A DNA stretch of 64,000 bases from Platycnemis pennipes. Its lineage: Eukaryota; Arthropoda; Insecta; Odonata; Platycnemididae. Positions 23,411-35,320 of this stretch are shown here, in pieces. Within the stretch, counting starts at the first letter, position 1. The number at the start of each line of letters is the position of its first letter. The notes under the pieces are model-generated. The model worked only from the letters and a program-made list of their open reading frames with translations, had not been told where the DNA came from and ran no database searches. Position numbers and translations under genes: made by a program. The stretch is taken from assembly GCA_933228895.1 (NCBI GenBank), contig OW121846.1, positions 81,728,064 to 81,792,063 of the forward strand, in the 5' to 3' direction.

Positions 23411-23519
23411 GTTCTTTCACATAGTATGTCTCCAATTTATGGCTGACAGTGTTAAACTCTACTTGCCATGCTAGTCTTAGATGTGAGTGTGTAATGCAGT
23501 GTTCACAATCTTGTAACAG

Positions 23520-23858
23520 GCAATCCTGGAGTGATGGGCAGAAAAAGGAGAACAGCTCTGGTGCATGGAGTGGTGCAGGCAAGCAGAGACGGAAGAGGAG
23601 AGGCAGGTCACTTTGGTGTGATGAAGGAGACTTGAGTAGTGGAACTCTTGGGGATCAGAGTTCATTTGAGGATGTCCCTGTGGATGAGAAAGCTGGGGAA
23701 TCATCAACTGTATGCCGTCGCTTGTCAGCACTTTTTAGCTCGTTTGGCAAGAATTCTCGGAAGTCCACTGGACATAAGCAAAAAGAGAAGAAGGTTCGAG
23801 TAATCAGCAGATTCCACTGTGAAATAGATGATGGTGCAAGCAAATTGAGATTGGGCAA
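23520..23858 (+). CDS. FGD6: FGD exon 3: basic linker
   Basis: The acceptor TTGTAACAG and phase match exon 2 exactly (AG plus G completes Arg). It encodes about 113 residues: a Ser-Gly-rich acidic start, a basic run KQRRKRRGRS, then LSALFSSFGKNSRK and KQKEKKVRVISRF. This part recalls the stretch between the N-terminal region and the DH domain in FGD proteins, and the basic cluster could bind acidic lipids or import factors. The donor CAA|GTAAAG at 23859 leaves two bases. The next recognised exon needs one base, so an exon is missing between them. An alternative donor at 23819 would give the right phase but creates a stop codon at the junction. Confidence 0.75.
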
Positions 23859-26559
23859 GTAAAGTTTAAGTACATTTTTTGAATGAAGTGCAAAGTCATT
23901 GATTTTGTACTTTTCAAATTTTCCGTGTTTCATCCACTTTCTGTTCATTTGAGGTACATGTCAGTTTATTGTTCTTTATTGTTACTTTTCATGTATCTCT
24001 AATTTTTCTAACGTTTTCTGTTTCAAGGCTACACATATTATAATGGCCTTAACACATGACATTCTCTACTTGCTATTTAAAACAAAATATAGTATGCAAA
24101 GAATGATGAGAGAATGGCTAAAAACTAATTACAGTATAAACTTGATATTACAAACCCACAGGATCAAAAATTTGTGGTTTCAATATCTAAGTTTGTTTAA
24201 ATGAGTTTCTTTTTGTAGTGAACTTTTATTATTTTTATTTAATTCAAAATTTGTTTAGCTCCATCTAGATTTTAGGGCAAGATATCTTTGAAAGTAGGCG
24301 GTACATCTTAACAGAAATATAATTATAGCAACCGGAGTATTTAGTCAAAAATATACCCAATTAGAATCCTCTTTTCTGGAATTTTTTAGTTTCCTTCATC
24401 AACCTCATAGCATTATTTCTGTGCCCTTCATTGACAGCCTACAAAGCCATACAATAGAGTTTGCAGTTACATTGCTTTAATATGACAAGATAAATGAATA
24501 TTTCAATCAAGAATTTTTTTAAGTCAAGAATGAAACCCCTTACTATCAGGTTTCGTCAGGAATCAAATATTCATCCATGGATCTTTCTTATTTTCATTTT
24601 CAAAGGAGCACTCACTTTGGTACCCCTAGAATGTATCATTTGTTTTTTCTGTACATGGCTTGTTTCACATACTACTCAGTAGCATTTCTATGGTATAATG
24701 TGCTCTGTATTTCTTTTAATAACATATGACAGGTAATGATCGCATCGCAGTATTATACATTCCTAAAATCAATAATGCATCTCATAAAAAGTGGTCAGTT
24801 CATGAACCCTGCTGACATTGCACATTTTATGCAGTAGCCTCATCAGCATAAGACATTTTTATTTGGTGAACTTGAACATATAGAAATCTTGCAGAAATCC
24901 TTTCATGGTTAATTTATTTTTTCATTTAAAAATCCCTGTAAATGCAGTGTAAAATTTTGTTGGAGAATGTAAAAGTATCATGCAGGGGTAATCTGGAAAA
25001 TGAATGCCTTAGAGACGATCACATGCAATTTGCTTTGTAGTGGCAAAATTCATAATATGGGAGTTTCATATCTCTTTTGATGGTGGGATCCTATATCCTG
25101 TTCTGGCTTTAAATATGTTAATTGTATCCATTTTCATCATCAGGGTGATCATGCACTTCTCTGTATCTTACAGCAGTCAGTGAAGCAGTTAAATATTTTT
25201 TTCTGACCAATTTAACCCTCAAATGGAATTCTTTTAGCCTCCTCTCTGGCCTGTGAAACCAAATGAATACAACAATTTTTTCTGTAAGATAGAAAATTGT
25301 TGAGCTTTCCTGGCAATGAAATTAAAATTTTGCAATATTGCACAGATTTTCAGTTTCCGAAGAGTATTTTGGGTATTTTTATTTGTTAAAAAAATTTCTC
25401 TTTCGTAATGGGGTCGTTTACTATATTTTTTTTATTGCTGGATCTGATAGAGTTTGTAAAATAAAAAGACCCGTATTTTTCCATTTTTTGATCCGTCAAT
25501 TATTTCTCGAGTTATAAGTGGCGAAAAACTGATGTTTTTGACCCTATCGGAAAAGTGGGCACTGTGCAACCTCTGATGTCATTGACTTCGTCCAATCACA
25601 ACTCAGCCCACAAAGCTACTTCGCCTTATTGCAAAGGGGGGGAAACAGTTGACTCTGCCAATAGGAGCGATTGCAACAGGATCTGTGGGAGCAGACCTTC
25701 CTAGAACCCTCCTCCACTCCCTTCCCTTCCCCTAAAAGCAGTCAAGGACGGGAGGAAAATGACATCAATGATGTCAAAGCGACTTCTTCGGTGGGCGTCA
25801 CCTTTTGCTTATTTAAATTCTTGATTTATTAGTGAATGGTTGTGTTTAGAGGATTAATTTTTTCACTAAAATTAATTTTTCATTTCCATCTAACAATTTC
25901 GTGTACAAATTTGCGATTTTGGTTCCGAGTAAACACCCCCATTGGTAGTCATAATTGGCAAAACTACAAGTTGGCTTCTTACAAGCATAAACAACTGCCA
26001 CAGGTGATGCATATCATGCAGGATGTACAAGCATGGCAGTGTACTTGTTCATGTATCCTGCATTTTTATTCTCCATTAAGCATATAATTTTGAAAACAAC
26101 TTAATTTGTACAATTGTTCCATTCACTCCACCTACTTCACTTATTCCTTGCAGAGTATATTACTCAAATCATATTAGAAATTAATTTAACTACAAATTAT
26201 TTTTTTGCTTAAATATATAGTTTCATTTAAAAATAACACTACCCTCATGTTAATTGCTACTGATCGGAAAGGAAATTTGATTTGCTGTGATTTCAGTGAA
26301 TTCTGATGTGCCCTTAAGAATAATTGTTAGTGTTATTTCCTCATCAATTTTTTAAATAAGTCATTGTAGCAAGGAATTATGTGAAAATATTTCTAGATAT
26401 TAAACTTACAGTGTGGCAATCATCAATAGTTATTCTGCATTTATTGAACAGTATGATAAAATGAAGAATATCTTGGTAATTAGAGATGCTTTTAAAGTTG
26501 GAAGGAAATATATTGATAGGTTATGTAAAATACAATAAAAAATGCTGGAGAGGAGACAT

Positions 26560-27300
26560 TAACCTAGCTTTACAAAACCATTTGCAAAATATACTTAACA
26601 GAAGAAATATGCATGGACTTGGAGAAGAATGCCATCATTTCTATTCCCAAAAAGAAGAGAGCTCAGAACTGTGAATATATTAGGACCATAAGCCTGATGC
26701 CACATGCATTGAAGATATTCACAAGGATCAATTAATTACAGAAGAATGGAATGAAAAGTTGAGTACCTAATTCCTGGATGAACACCAATTTGGATTCAGG
26801 AAAAGCAAGGGTAAAAGAGAAGCAATTTTGACCCTTAGGCTGCTAATAGTGAAGAGAAGGGAGAAGAACAAACCAACATTCATGGCATTTGTGGAAAGCT
26901 TTTGACAATGTGGATTGGAACTTATTGCTGTTAGTTCTGAAAGGAAGTAGAGTGTTTTACAATGACTGAAGAATTAACCACAGTTCATATTAAAACCAAG
27001 TAGATGTGATTAATTCTGGGCCCATCTGTGGAGAAATAAGAATGAATAAAGGAGAGAGACAAGGATGTGCACTCTCTCCCAAAATTTTGAATGCTTACAT
27101 TGAGAAGGCCATCAATGATATCAAAGAGAAGGCTTTCAGGAGTAAATATCCACAGGGAATAAAATGGCATGCTGCAATTCACCAATGACATGGCAATCAT
27201 ACCAGATGAAGGGGTTAACTGATAGGAGAATTGAGTATCAAACCAATCAAAGACTTGTTAATTGATGATGATGAGGTAAAATACAACAAAAACAGCCAAC
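26560..27300 (+). pseudogene. Non-LTR retrotransposon RT remnant
   Basis: Broken frames in order: IIPKKK-type and RTISLMPHALKIFTRI (about 26640-26735), QFGFRKSKG (about 26790), a KPTFMAFVESF segment (damaged FVDLEKAFD block) near 26870, then GPICGEIRMNKGERQGCALSPKILN (27020-27094; the RQG..LSP block), and a degraded LQFTNDMAII where the catalytic FADD block belongs (about 27172-27200). Stops and indels make it dead. Related in pattern to the minus-strand fragment at 8340-9000. Confidence 0.7.
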
Positions 27301-27318
27301 TATTAATTGTGGCAGATA

Positions 27319-27671
27319 CCATATTTACTCATGTAAGCCACACCCTCGTGTATCCCACACAACCCCATTTGTGGGCAGGGTCACAAGGGAAAAAAAAAAC
27401 ATTTTCGTCAAAAAATTAATTTTTGCCCTTCAGCCTGTCACTTTTTGTCATAACCTGAAAGCATGTCCTTCAGTTAAAATTGAAGAAATAGGAACAGCGT
27501 AAAAAATAAAAATGGGATTTGGGGAAAAATGTGCGATGCAAACAATAGGAATTTGAAGAAAAAAGGTGTGCAGCCTACCAGAAAATCCAAACATTTGTGT
27601 AAGCTGCACACCTCCTTTTTTTCATTGGGGTTTCGGGAACAAAGATCTGTGGGTTACACGAGTAAGTACAG
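27319..27671. mobile_element. TA-flanked 353-bp MITE
   Basis: TA at 27317-27318 and 27672-27673. Inverted ends are CCATATTTACTCATGTAAGC and the complement of CTGTACTTACTCGTGTAACC. The interior is AT-rich with GTGTGCAGCC/GCTGCACACC as an inner inverted pair. A truncated relative lies near 12960-13095. Confidence 0.65.
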
Positions 27672-28890
27672 TATCTGTAATTGGTAATTTTTTTACTCTC
27701 TATTCGTTCTGATTTGAAAAATTATTACAGTATACACGTGGAGAGGAAAGGCTTGAGAATGGACACTCTGGAACAATTTGAAATTGTTCAGCAAGGGGAT
27801 GAGTCCCTCATGAACGATTAGCTGTTCAAATGTCAATCCCCACTCCTGGTCATTCCATTCCCTAAACCACGCATTGACTCACCACCAGTGTCTCCCCTCT
27901 CACCTCTTCCCCCCCACCCTGCACCTCCCTCCCCCACCCCCTCCTAGTTGTGTATATATACTAGAGATGGGCTTTATCGGTACTTTTCGGTTATTGGTAG
28001 TACTCGTTCTTTTCTCGCTAAGTACTCGTTACTTTCGAGTAGTTACTCGGTATTCATTTCTCAACTTGATTTTCTCAACCTGGTTGCCTATTTTCAGGAG
28101 TAGACCCGAATCCAGTGCCAGGTGGAACTATATTGAACTAGCAATACCTCGTTTTAAGACAAATAAGTAACGATATGCGGGGGCAAACAATAAGATATAC
28201 CAAACCTAATAAAGAAGAAAAATGTAAGCCAGGGAGAAAAATATGTATGCAGGCGTTGATATAAATAAATATTAGTGTTGTTAAGACGTTGATCTGTGTA
28301 TTGTAGCTTCATTGTCAAGCTGGAAACTAGGAATTCAAACAATTTCTTCAGGAAATGAGCTGGCTGAAATGAGTAGACGAAGTGTTTGCTTCTTCTACAT
28401 TTGAGACCCCAGTTTTGCACAAGACGTTCTGTAGGTAACAAAAAGCATAAACCCTTTTTTTTAAATTATTGACTCTGTCATAGGAAGATGGGGAAAATCG
28501 TTTCCGGAGTATTACATTTAGGGATGTCTTTGAAAAATAATGTTACGCTAATAATTTGATACTATCTTGCGTTTGTATGGCTGAGGGATAATTTTAATTT
28601 CCAATTTCTTTTACATGTCATCAAGTTGTCAAGGATTTTTTCCTTTTTGCCTTATGTGATGGGGTAAATGTTGATAGTGAGTGGGTACATATTTAACCAG
28701 TAAAATAATTTGTCATGTTACTGAAATTAATAATGTAACAACTTTTTCATAAATAAGTTCTAACAATGCTAGCTATACTTTCGTCACGTCTTGATAATGA
28801 TGATAAGATAGCAGTTTTCCAATTTGGTTAAAACGGTCCAAACCTTTTTCTGTGTAATCAAATATCTATCATTATATCAATATTTATAAT

Positions 28891-30647
28891 TAGGGACACC
28901 GAAAAATGGAAAAATGGTCAAAAGCGGTGTTTAAAATGACAAATGCGGTAAATAAAATCGTTTTAAAAAGGTGAAAGCTGTGTTTAATGTAGGGAAAAAG
29001 GAGTCTTAAAGGAAGGGTTTTTTAAAAATATTATTAATAAATACTTCATACCAATGTGAAAAAACAGTTAATTACATACATTTGAGATCCAATACAGAAG
29101 TTATGGCTACCCTATGCAACATAAAAAACACAATAGGCAAAATTAAGTTAAAGGCAAATTAATGAGATAATGGTAATAGCAATAACAGAGTGGAGTAGTG
29201 GACTGCAGGTAATGAAGTTCGATTCTTACGCTGTTTAAAATTTTTCTTTCAACCATGAATAAAACTGAATAAAAAACTTTATCATCCTTCATTTCCAACC
29301 TTTGTGTGTGGATACTGACTTTTTTGTACTTCTATCGCTTCAACCTGATTTACAAATGCATCACTCAAAAATACACTGTAAAGTTAACGAATTGATTCCA
29401 CAATTTATTTCTGTAATATAAATTTTTTCCAATCATTTCCTTTCGCCTAATTTAATTATTTTTTTACTTATAATTTGGCATGAAATTTCTGATAACTTAC
29501 TTTTTTTAACAGCCTACTAGCATTACCCTAGGAATACAGCACGGCTGTATTCTTAGGTAGTGTTAAGGATCGAACTCGCGACTGGAAGTACACTAGCCCT
29601 CATTTTTAACAACTACCCTCTCATAGGTTCACGGGAATCTGGCGAATGTAGGCGACCCGCATGACATTCGGCTTAATATTTTTCTCGCACATCCGAGCCT
29701 ATGGAGAAAAAGGTCAATACGAGTATTTTTTATTTTCTTTTCCTCGTTTGTGGCACGGAAAAAATCTTCTTCTCATTTCGTGACCCGAGTTACTTAACTC
29801 TCCTTGTTGGTATCTACCATACGTGCATTCCATTCGCGGGGCGCATCGATCACGAGGCCGGGTGATGTTAAAATCTCCGATCCGGATCTGAATTTTTACT
29901 GTCTCTGGATATGATTTCAGTAGCGAATGAAATGAAAGACCCGTGGTTCTTTGGATCCGACCCGACCATCCTTAATTTATGAGTGGTTCATTTGTAAATC
30001 TAATTTAAACAACAAAGTCTAATAAAGTGAGTATTCAGATGAAATGGTTTGAAATTGAATATGATAACATTTTCGATGCAGTGACTAAAAGAAAAAATTA
30101 ACCTGCGATTGGGATCGAACTTCGCACAGTACACTAGCTCTCGTTTATGGCTCTCGTTATATGCCTGATCCCGGTGAATGTAGGCTACCCGCATGGCATC
30201 CTACGTATTTTTTTCCCGCGATACCAGGGTAAATGGGGAAAAAAGTCATATTTCTTTATTTTGCTACTAGTTTCACGGGAACGTTTGCATCTAATTACGT
30301 GACCAAAGTTACACATCCTCTTCTTGTCAATATCTACCGCACCTACATTCCATTCACGGGGCACTTCGATCGCTAAACCAGAAAATTTAAAATCTACGAT
30401 CCGGATCCGATTTTACTCCGTGTCTTTGGATCCGAATCCGGAACCGAGAAAAATGAAAGATCCGATCCGGTCATCACTAAAGAAAATATTTCATGCTACA
30501 AAAATTCGGCATTTACTAAATATCTAAAATTTCGTTTAAAAAATTGCGTTTCAAAGAAGACACGGTTATTTCACGATTAAACCCAAAAAGTCGCTTATTT
30601 CGTGAATCCTGTCGCAAAAAACGTTTCACGAAAATGTCATGTCCCTA
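28891..30647. mobile_element. hAT-type element nested in another hAT
   Basis: Ends TAGGGACACCGAAAAATGG and the complement of TAGGGACATGACATTTTCG are inverted. Flanks TTTATAAT (28883-28890) and CTTATAAT (30648-30655) agree at 7 of 8 bases, a slightly decayed 8-bp duplication. The interior has a hairpin at about 29526-29560 (CTAGGAATACAGC, then its near complement) and a duplicated unit (29570-29985 and 30109-30475). No transposase frame. Confidence 0.7.
29570..30475. repeat. Two diverged direct copies of a 370-415-bp unit
   Basis: Unit 1 (29570-29985) and unit 2 (30109-30475) share the same order of motifs: GGATCGAACT, TACACTAGC, GGTGAATGTAGGC/GGCGAATGTAGGC, CCCGCATG, TATCTACC, ATTCCATTC, CGGGGC, GATCCGGATC and TTTGGATCCGA. 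Each begins with a minus-strand tRNA-like box B (AGTTCGATCC type), so a duplicated tRNA-headed SINE is possible. Confidence 0.55.
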
Positions 30648-30719
30648 CTTATAATGTAAGTGATGCAAATCAATCAGTACAGCTCTTCATACCCACCCAT
30701 ATATAAATATAAATAATGC

Positions 30720-30905
30720 CTAACCATCGTCGCCTAAATTACTTTTCGGTGCACAAGATATGGATTAACCTAAGCTGACATTGATTCCGTTTCGGTGCAC
30801 TCATATATGGGTATACCGAAACTCACTTCGCTTCCTCTTATGTACACCCATATATGGGTGTACCGAAACTGACCTAGGTTACTTTTCGGTACATGGGTAC
30901 CGAAT
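30720..30905. repeat. Palindromic TTTCGGT / CATATATGGGT repeats
   Basis: TTACTTTTCGGT occurs at about 30738 and 30871. CATATATGGGTRTACCGAAACT occurs twice (about 30804 and 30849). ACACCCATATATGGGTGT (30844-30861) is an 18-base perfect palindrome. These lie between the two nested hAT right ends. Confidence 0.6.
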
Positions 30906-33429
30906 TCCTACCATGAGTAGGCATGGAGGAAGAAGATCTAAGGTAGGCAGAGTCCTCTGAAATGCCAATAATAACTATGAAGTGGTGAGGGAGTAGTGGT
31001 GAGAATGCCATCCAGAGGACTCTGGAGTAGATATTCAAATGAGTACTCGTATACTCGGTTTTTCTCAAGTTGAGTAATCGTTAGTTCAGTTCTGAGTGAG
31101 TAATGAATACAAAAGTAACGAATAGTTACTTTTCGCCCATCACTAATATATACCCCTCTCTTGACCGAATATTCTTTGTACCTGATGTTGGCCTAGTACA
31201 CCTCAGATGGTGTAGTACCACCTTAGATGGTGTAGTACCACCATTAAAACTGTGGAATAAGTGCTATCTCTTGTGTTTTTTTTGTATGATATCATTCCAC
31301 TATGTCTCGCCGGATACAGTTATGTGTGGTAAGGTTATGTTTTACATGAAAGCGAGTGAAGCAATAGGAATCTTAGGAAAATTGTGCTGGTTGAATGAGG
31401 TATTTTTAATGGTAGAGAGGTGATGATGATGGGGCTCTTGGGTGAGTCAGTGAAAACATTAGTAAAGAATCTAGTTTTTTCATTGTCTCAACAACAATCC
31501 AGTTTGGTACAATGGGCTGTTTATAGCTGAAGTTGGATACTAAAGAATTCCTATGAAAGTATGCCATAAAAAAGGAGTGTTGACCATTTTAAGAAAGGAA
31601 AGGAAAATGCAGGAGGATTTTATTGGAAGGCAGAGTAAGTGAGAGTGTTAGAGTGAGGATGGAGCAGGTGATATGGGAAAATAGTATTTTAAGGGCTGTG
31701 AAAGGAGAGAGAGGATATTAGGTAAGCAAGGAAGAGGGAGGATGAAGCTGTTTCGTAGGACAGGGGAAGAGGAGTAGGATGTATATGGAGCTGAAAAAAG
31801 ATGTTGTGGGAGTTTATGATTGTGCTTCCTACATGGATCTAAACCTATCTTAATTGGTAGAATACTTAAAATAATAATTCCTTGACTGTTTTTCCCTTAA
31901 CTTTTTGGTAACCATTTGTACTGAGAGAAAACAACTTTGGTGTCAATAATAATTTTCTTTATTTGCTGAGTGATCATTAGTCTTTGTCTTCCACCTAACC
32001 TCTTGTTGGTATTAATTACAAATCTTAAGCATTAAAAATTTGTCTTGTTCCATTGATCGTACCTAGTGTGTGTCTGTGCCATTTTTTTAACATTATTGAT
32101 AAAGCAAGTCTTTTTTATTGTGTAATAATGGCAATTTTCTGTAATGAACATTGATTTTATCTTATAAACTGGGAATTCTATGCTAAAACTGTGCTTCGAA
32201 CATCATTCAGAAGTATTCTGCCAAAAAATTTGACTTGAGAAACATTTCATTAAGGGTATTGCAACTTGATAAATTTTCAATCATGAATCCTTAGAGTTAA
32301 GTTTGGTGTAGAGTGATAGGAGGGTAATGAATTCCATGTCAACTTATTTTTAATGTTTTCTGTAGAATTTCCTTCATTGAAGTTTTATTTCTTTTTCCAA
32401 AGGTACTCTCCTATAATTCATTGGAGACTTCATGGTATGTTGAATCAAGGTGTAGTTATTAACTGAAGGTTAAATGAATTTATCATGAAAATTCTCCCCA
32501 GTTAATTTCCCAGGTGCTTGTTTTGAAGTACATATAAGCCAATTGGATTACCACTGTGTGCTAACAAGTTGGGCGTAATATGCTTTTGATGCATTTTAGT
32601 GATGTTATGCTTAGAAGAAAAATGTGTTTCCTGGAATGGTTTGCTTGTATGAGGCTTTCCCATTTAAACATACTTTTTATGTATCGTGCCAATCATCACT
32701 GCTGTTGAATTGTTATTGGTTGTTGCAACTCGATTTCGGTTACATTTTTAAAGTCTGCTTTGTGCTTTGCTGTGAATTCTCATTAATCATAATTCACTAA
32801 AGGGTTTTTGTGCTATTTAAATTAAAATGTAGGGTTCTGTTGTCTCTTAGCATGGCTTTAACTAACATTCCTGCATATTAAGAATGATAGTCATGTTAGT
32901 CTGAAATTGTGGGGTAGGGATGGTTAAATTCGCCATTTGAAGGACATAGATATATTTGTTGTTTTTATTTGTAATGCATAGATAATTGTTTGTAGGTTAC
33001 AAATAATGGTGCTATGTTCTTGTTACAAAGATTTTCATTCATGATTTTGCTTCTTGAAATTTCAAAAATGTAAGTTAACAAAGTTCTACCAGTTTAAAAA
33101 ATATGAGTCTCATACCATACCTTTAATTAGCACATTTATGTGTTGATTCCTGGGAGCCATGTTAAATATGTGGAAGTCAGTGTGTTAGCCTTCAGAATGC
33201 AACTGTTTATGTATTATGAATCATGTTAGGCAGCATAATTAGTTTTTCAGAGGAGGTACTTTACTGCTGAGGTCATTTACTTCAGTAAGGGTAGGTGGGG
33301 AATTGGGTACAGGTCAGAATTTTTCTAGGGTAAATCTTGGGAAGGAGTCAATGATCCCTGATGCATGGAGTGCTGTCTTTGAAGTGTTTTTCACACAGAA
33401 TTCTAGTCAGGACCTATATACCAGAGGAA

Positions 33430-33500
33430 AATCTCTGCCACCACTGGGATTTGAACCCAAACCCTGGGAATGGGAAGCCTGATATATAGCCACCACAAAT
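33430..33500 (-). repeat. tRNA-like SINE head, minus strand
   Basis: The complement of GGATTTGAACCC (about 33447-33458) is a good box B. A box-A-like GGTGGCTATATATCAGG complement follows at about 33475-33492. No intact tRNA fold is apparent. Confidence 0.4.
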
Positions 33501-33690
33501 ATGTAATCCCAAGAGGTAGCAAAAATGGATAAATGTTTAATATGAAAAGAGATGTAGTCTTAAATGAGTCATTAGAATGTGCTTTGTGATCTAACTATGA
33601 GCACCCAAAGATTTATGAGAGAATACACCTATCCAATTCCTGTAGTTGTTCCTTACTTTAATGTCCTGGAATTCAAACCAAATCAAAGAT

Positions 33691-33968
33691 GGTAGTGAAG
33701 GCTGCTCGGGTGCTCCACCGGGTAATCTCCTCCATGGCTGCCGACGTTTCGGGGTACGAGTCGTACTCCATCATCAGGGCTGAATGTCGTGGCTCGAAAA
33801 GTGGCCGCCTGATATAAGGCGGCCACTTTTCGAGCCACGACATTCAGCCCTGATGATGGAGTACGACTCGTACCCCGAAACGTCGGCAGCCATGGAGGAG
33901 ATTACCCGGTGGAGCACCCGAGCAGCCTTCACTACCAGCATACGCCGGGAAAGCATCAGATCCTTTTT
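33691..33968. mobile_element. Perfect foldback element with hammerhead-like core and 12-bp TSD
   Basis: Arms 33690-33813 and 33814-33937 are complements over about 124 bp each, with one mismatch pair at the centre, so the element is almost a pure palindrome. CAAATCAAAGAT at 33679-33690 is repeated at 33969-33980. A unique tail of about 31 bp (33938-33968) is on the right only. Each arm read outward contains CCCTGATGATGG, a GTAC...GTAC stem, CCGAAACGTCGGC: the conserved core of a hammerhead ribozyme. ACCCGGTGGAGCACCCGAG and GCCGGGAAAGC in the arm and tail parallel ACCCGGTGTAGAGCCCGAG and GCCGGGAAAGC in the Penelope-like element, so common ancestry is likely. It encodes no protein. Confidence 0.85.
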
Positions 33969-34129
33969 CAAATCAAAGATGCTTGAAATATTATAGTAAT
34001 GATTTTCATTTTATTGTTTTATCACTTCATAACAATAATGATAATTTTATTGATGGGTAAAACCCATTTACAAGGATATAATTTGGCGTACATGTTTTTA
34101 CAGAATTAACAAAAATATTATTGAAGCAT

Positions 34130-35320
34130 TATGTAATGAAAAATAGAAATGCTACAAATAAATTTTAATATAGATATGTATATAAAAATAAATAAGCTGA
34201 TTCAATGTAGATACAAAGGCAATTTTCTTTTTAAATTTGGCAGTTTAATATTAAACAGATCTTTATGACTGCTAGCAGAATTAATGTTCCACATTGTCCG
34301 ATTTAGTGGGGAGTTAAAAATGTAATTTCTATCTGCATGAGGTAAGGAAAACAGTGTGTGTCTATTGTTCACTGTATGAATACGAAATGAGATCAAAGAA
34401 AGGAGATTGCACAAGTCAATTTCTCCATGTAACAGAATATGTAAGAATGTGATGTCCATATGTAAAAGGTGGGTAGCCAGAGGTAACAAATTTAGAGTGG
34501 ACATAGTTAAATCATAGTCAATGGGACGGATATTAAATTTGTAAGATACTAGCCTAATGAATCTACATAGAACATTCTCAATGGCTTTGATGCATACATA
34601 GGATGGGGACCATGCAGTGGAGGCATACTCTTAGAGTTGACTGGATTAATGTACGATACCTGATCTTATAGACATAAATGCTCTCAAAATTTCTCGGGAT
34701 TCTGTGAAAAAAACCATAGTTTTTATAGCTTTTTATGGTTATTGTTTGGATGTGGTATTGAAATGTCAGTGATGAATCAAATGTAACTATTAAGTCTCAT
34801 ATTTTACTGACCCTACAGATTGCAGTATTATCCAAACAGTAACAAAACACAATTGGAGACCTAATTTTATGAAAAGTTATTTAATTACATTTTTTCACAT
34901 CTAGTACCATGAGATTATCATTACAACACTTAACTAAATTTGTAGAGATATGTTTGCAATTTGTTACAATCCTCAATGGAGCAAATCAAACCATAATTTT
35001 TTAAATCATCAGCATATAATAAGTAGGTACTTAAATGGATGTAAAGAAAAACTAATATCGTTAATAAATAAAAGGAACAGAAGCAGTCCCAAGTGTGACC
35101 CTTGTGGTACACCAGAAGTAGCAACAAAAGTGGAAGACATGACACCATTCATTTTAACATGCATATGCTTACCATGAAGATAACTTTCAAGCCAGGCCAA
35201 AAGTTACACAAAATGATTTTAGCTTAGCCAATAGAATTTTATGGTTAATGTTATCAAATGCTTTTGAAAATTTTGTATGAATCAAGTTAACTTGGTAATT
35301 TTGAGACATGCATTAAATAT
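34130..35320 (-). pseudogene. Jockey-like non-LTR retrotransposon, 5'-truncated
   Basis: Minus strand. AWLESYLHGKHMHVKMNG and SGVPQGSHLGLLLFLLFIND (35009-35200) are the RT block before the catalytic site, and LLYADDLK (around 35000, another frame) is the catalytic YADD. Downstream, 34202-34504 encodes an HILLHGEIDLCNLL...ISFRIHTVNNR...LNRTMWNIN segment typical of the C-terminal domain of Jockey/CR1-like ORF2. Frameshifts and stops occur. The 3' end lies near 34050-34130 with AT-rich DNA. The 5' two thirds, including the endonuclease, are missing. Confidence 0.75.

Larger units (their letters stand above)
16289..23519. other. FGD intron 2 (7.2 kb)
   Basis: Contains a hAT-like transposase gene remnant (17912-18670), a TA-flanked MITE (19354-20180), a long-armed inverted repeat (20283-21245) and a 600-bp TA-flanked MITE (22065-22664). 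Two small hairpins lie just before the acceptor. About 16550-16610 on the minus strand has a degenerate CTGATGATGACGAGC...GTC motif. The rest is unassigned AT-rich intron. Confidence 0.6.
27962..31145. mobile_element. hAT-type element, 3.2 kb, 8-bp TSD ATATATAC
   Basis: Perfect duplications ATATATAC at 27954-27961 and 31146-31153. Inverted ends are TAGAGATGGGC and the complement of TAGTGATGGGC, typical hAT termini. Subterminal regions on both sides are rich in ACTCGTTACTTT/GAGTAACG motifs, possible transposase-binding repeats. No transposase frame is present. A second hAT (28891-30647) sits inside it, and a palindromic segment (30720-30905) lies between the right ends. Confidence 0.82.
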
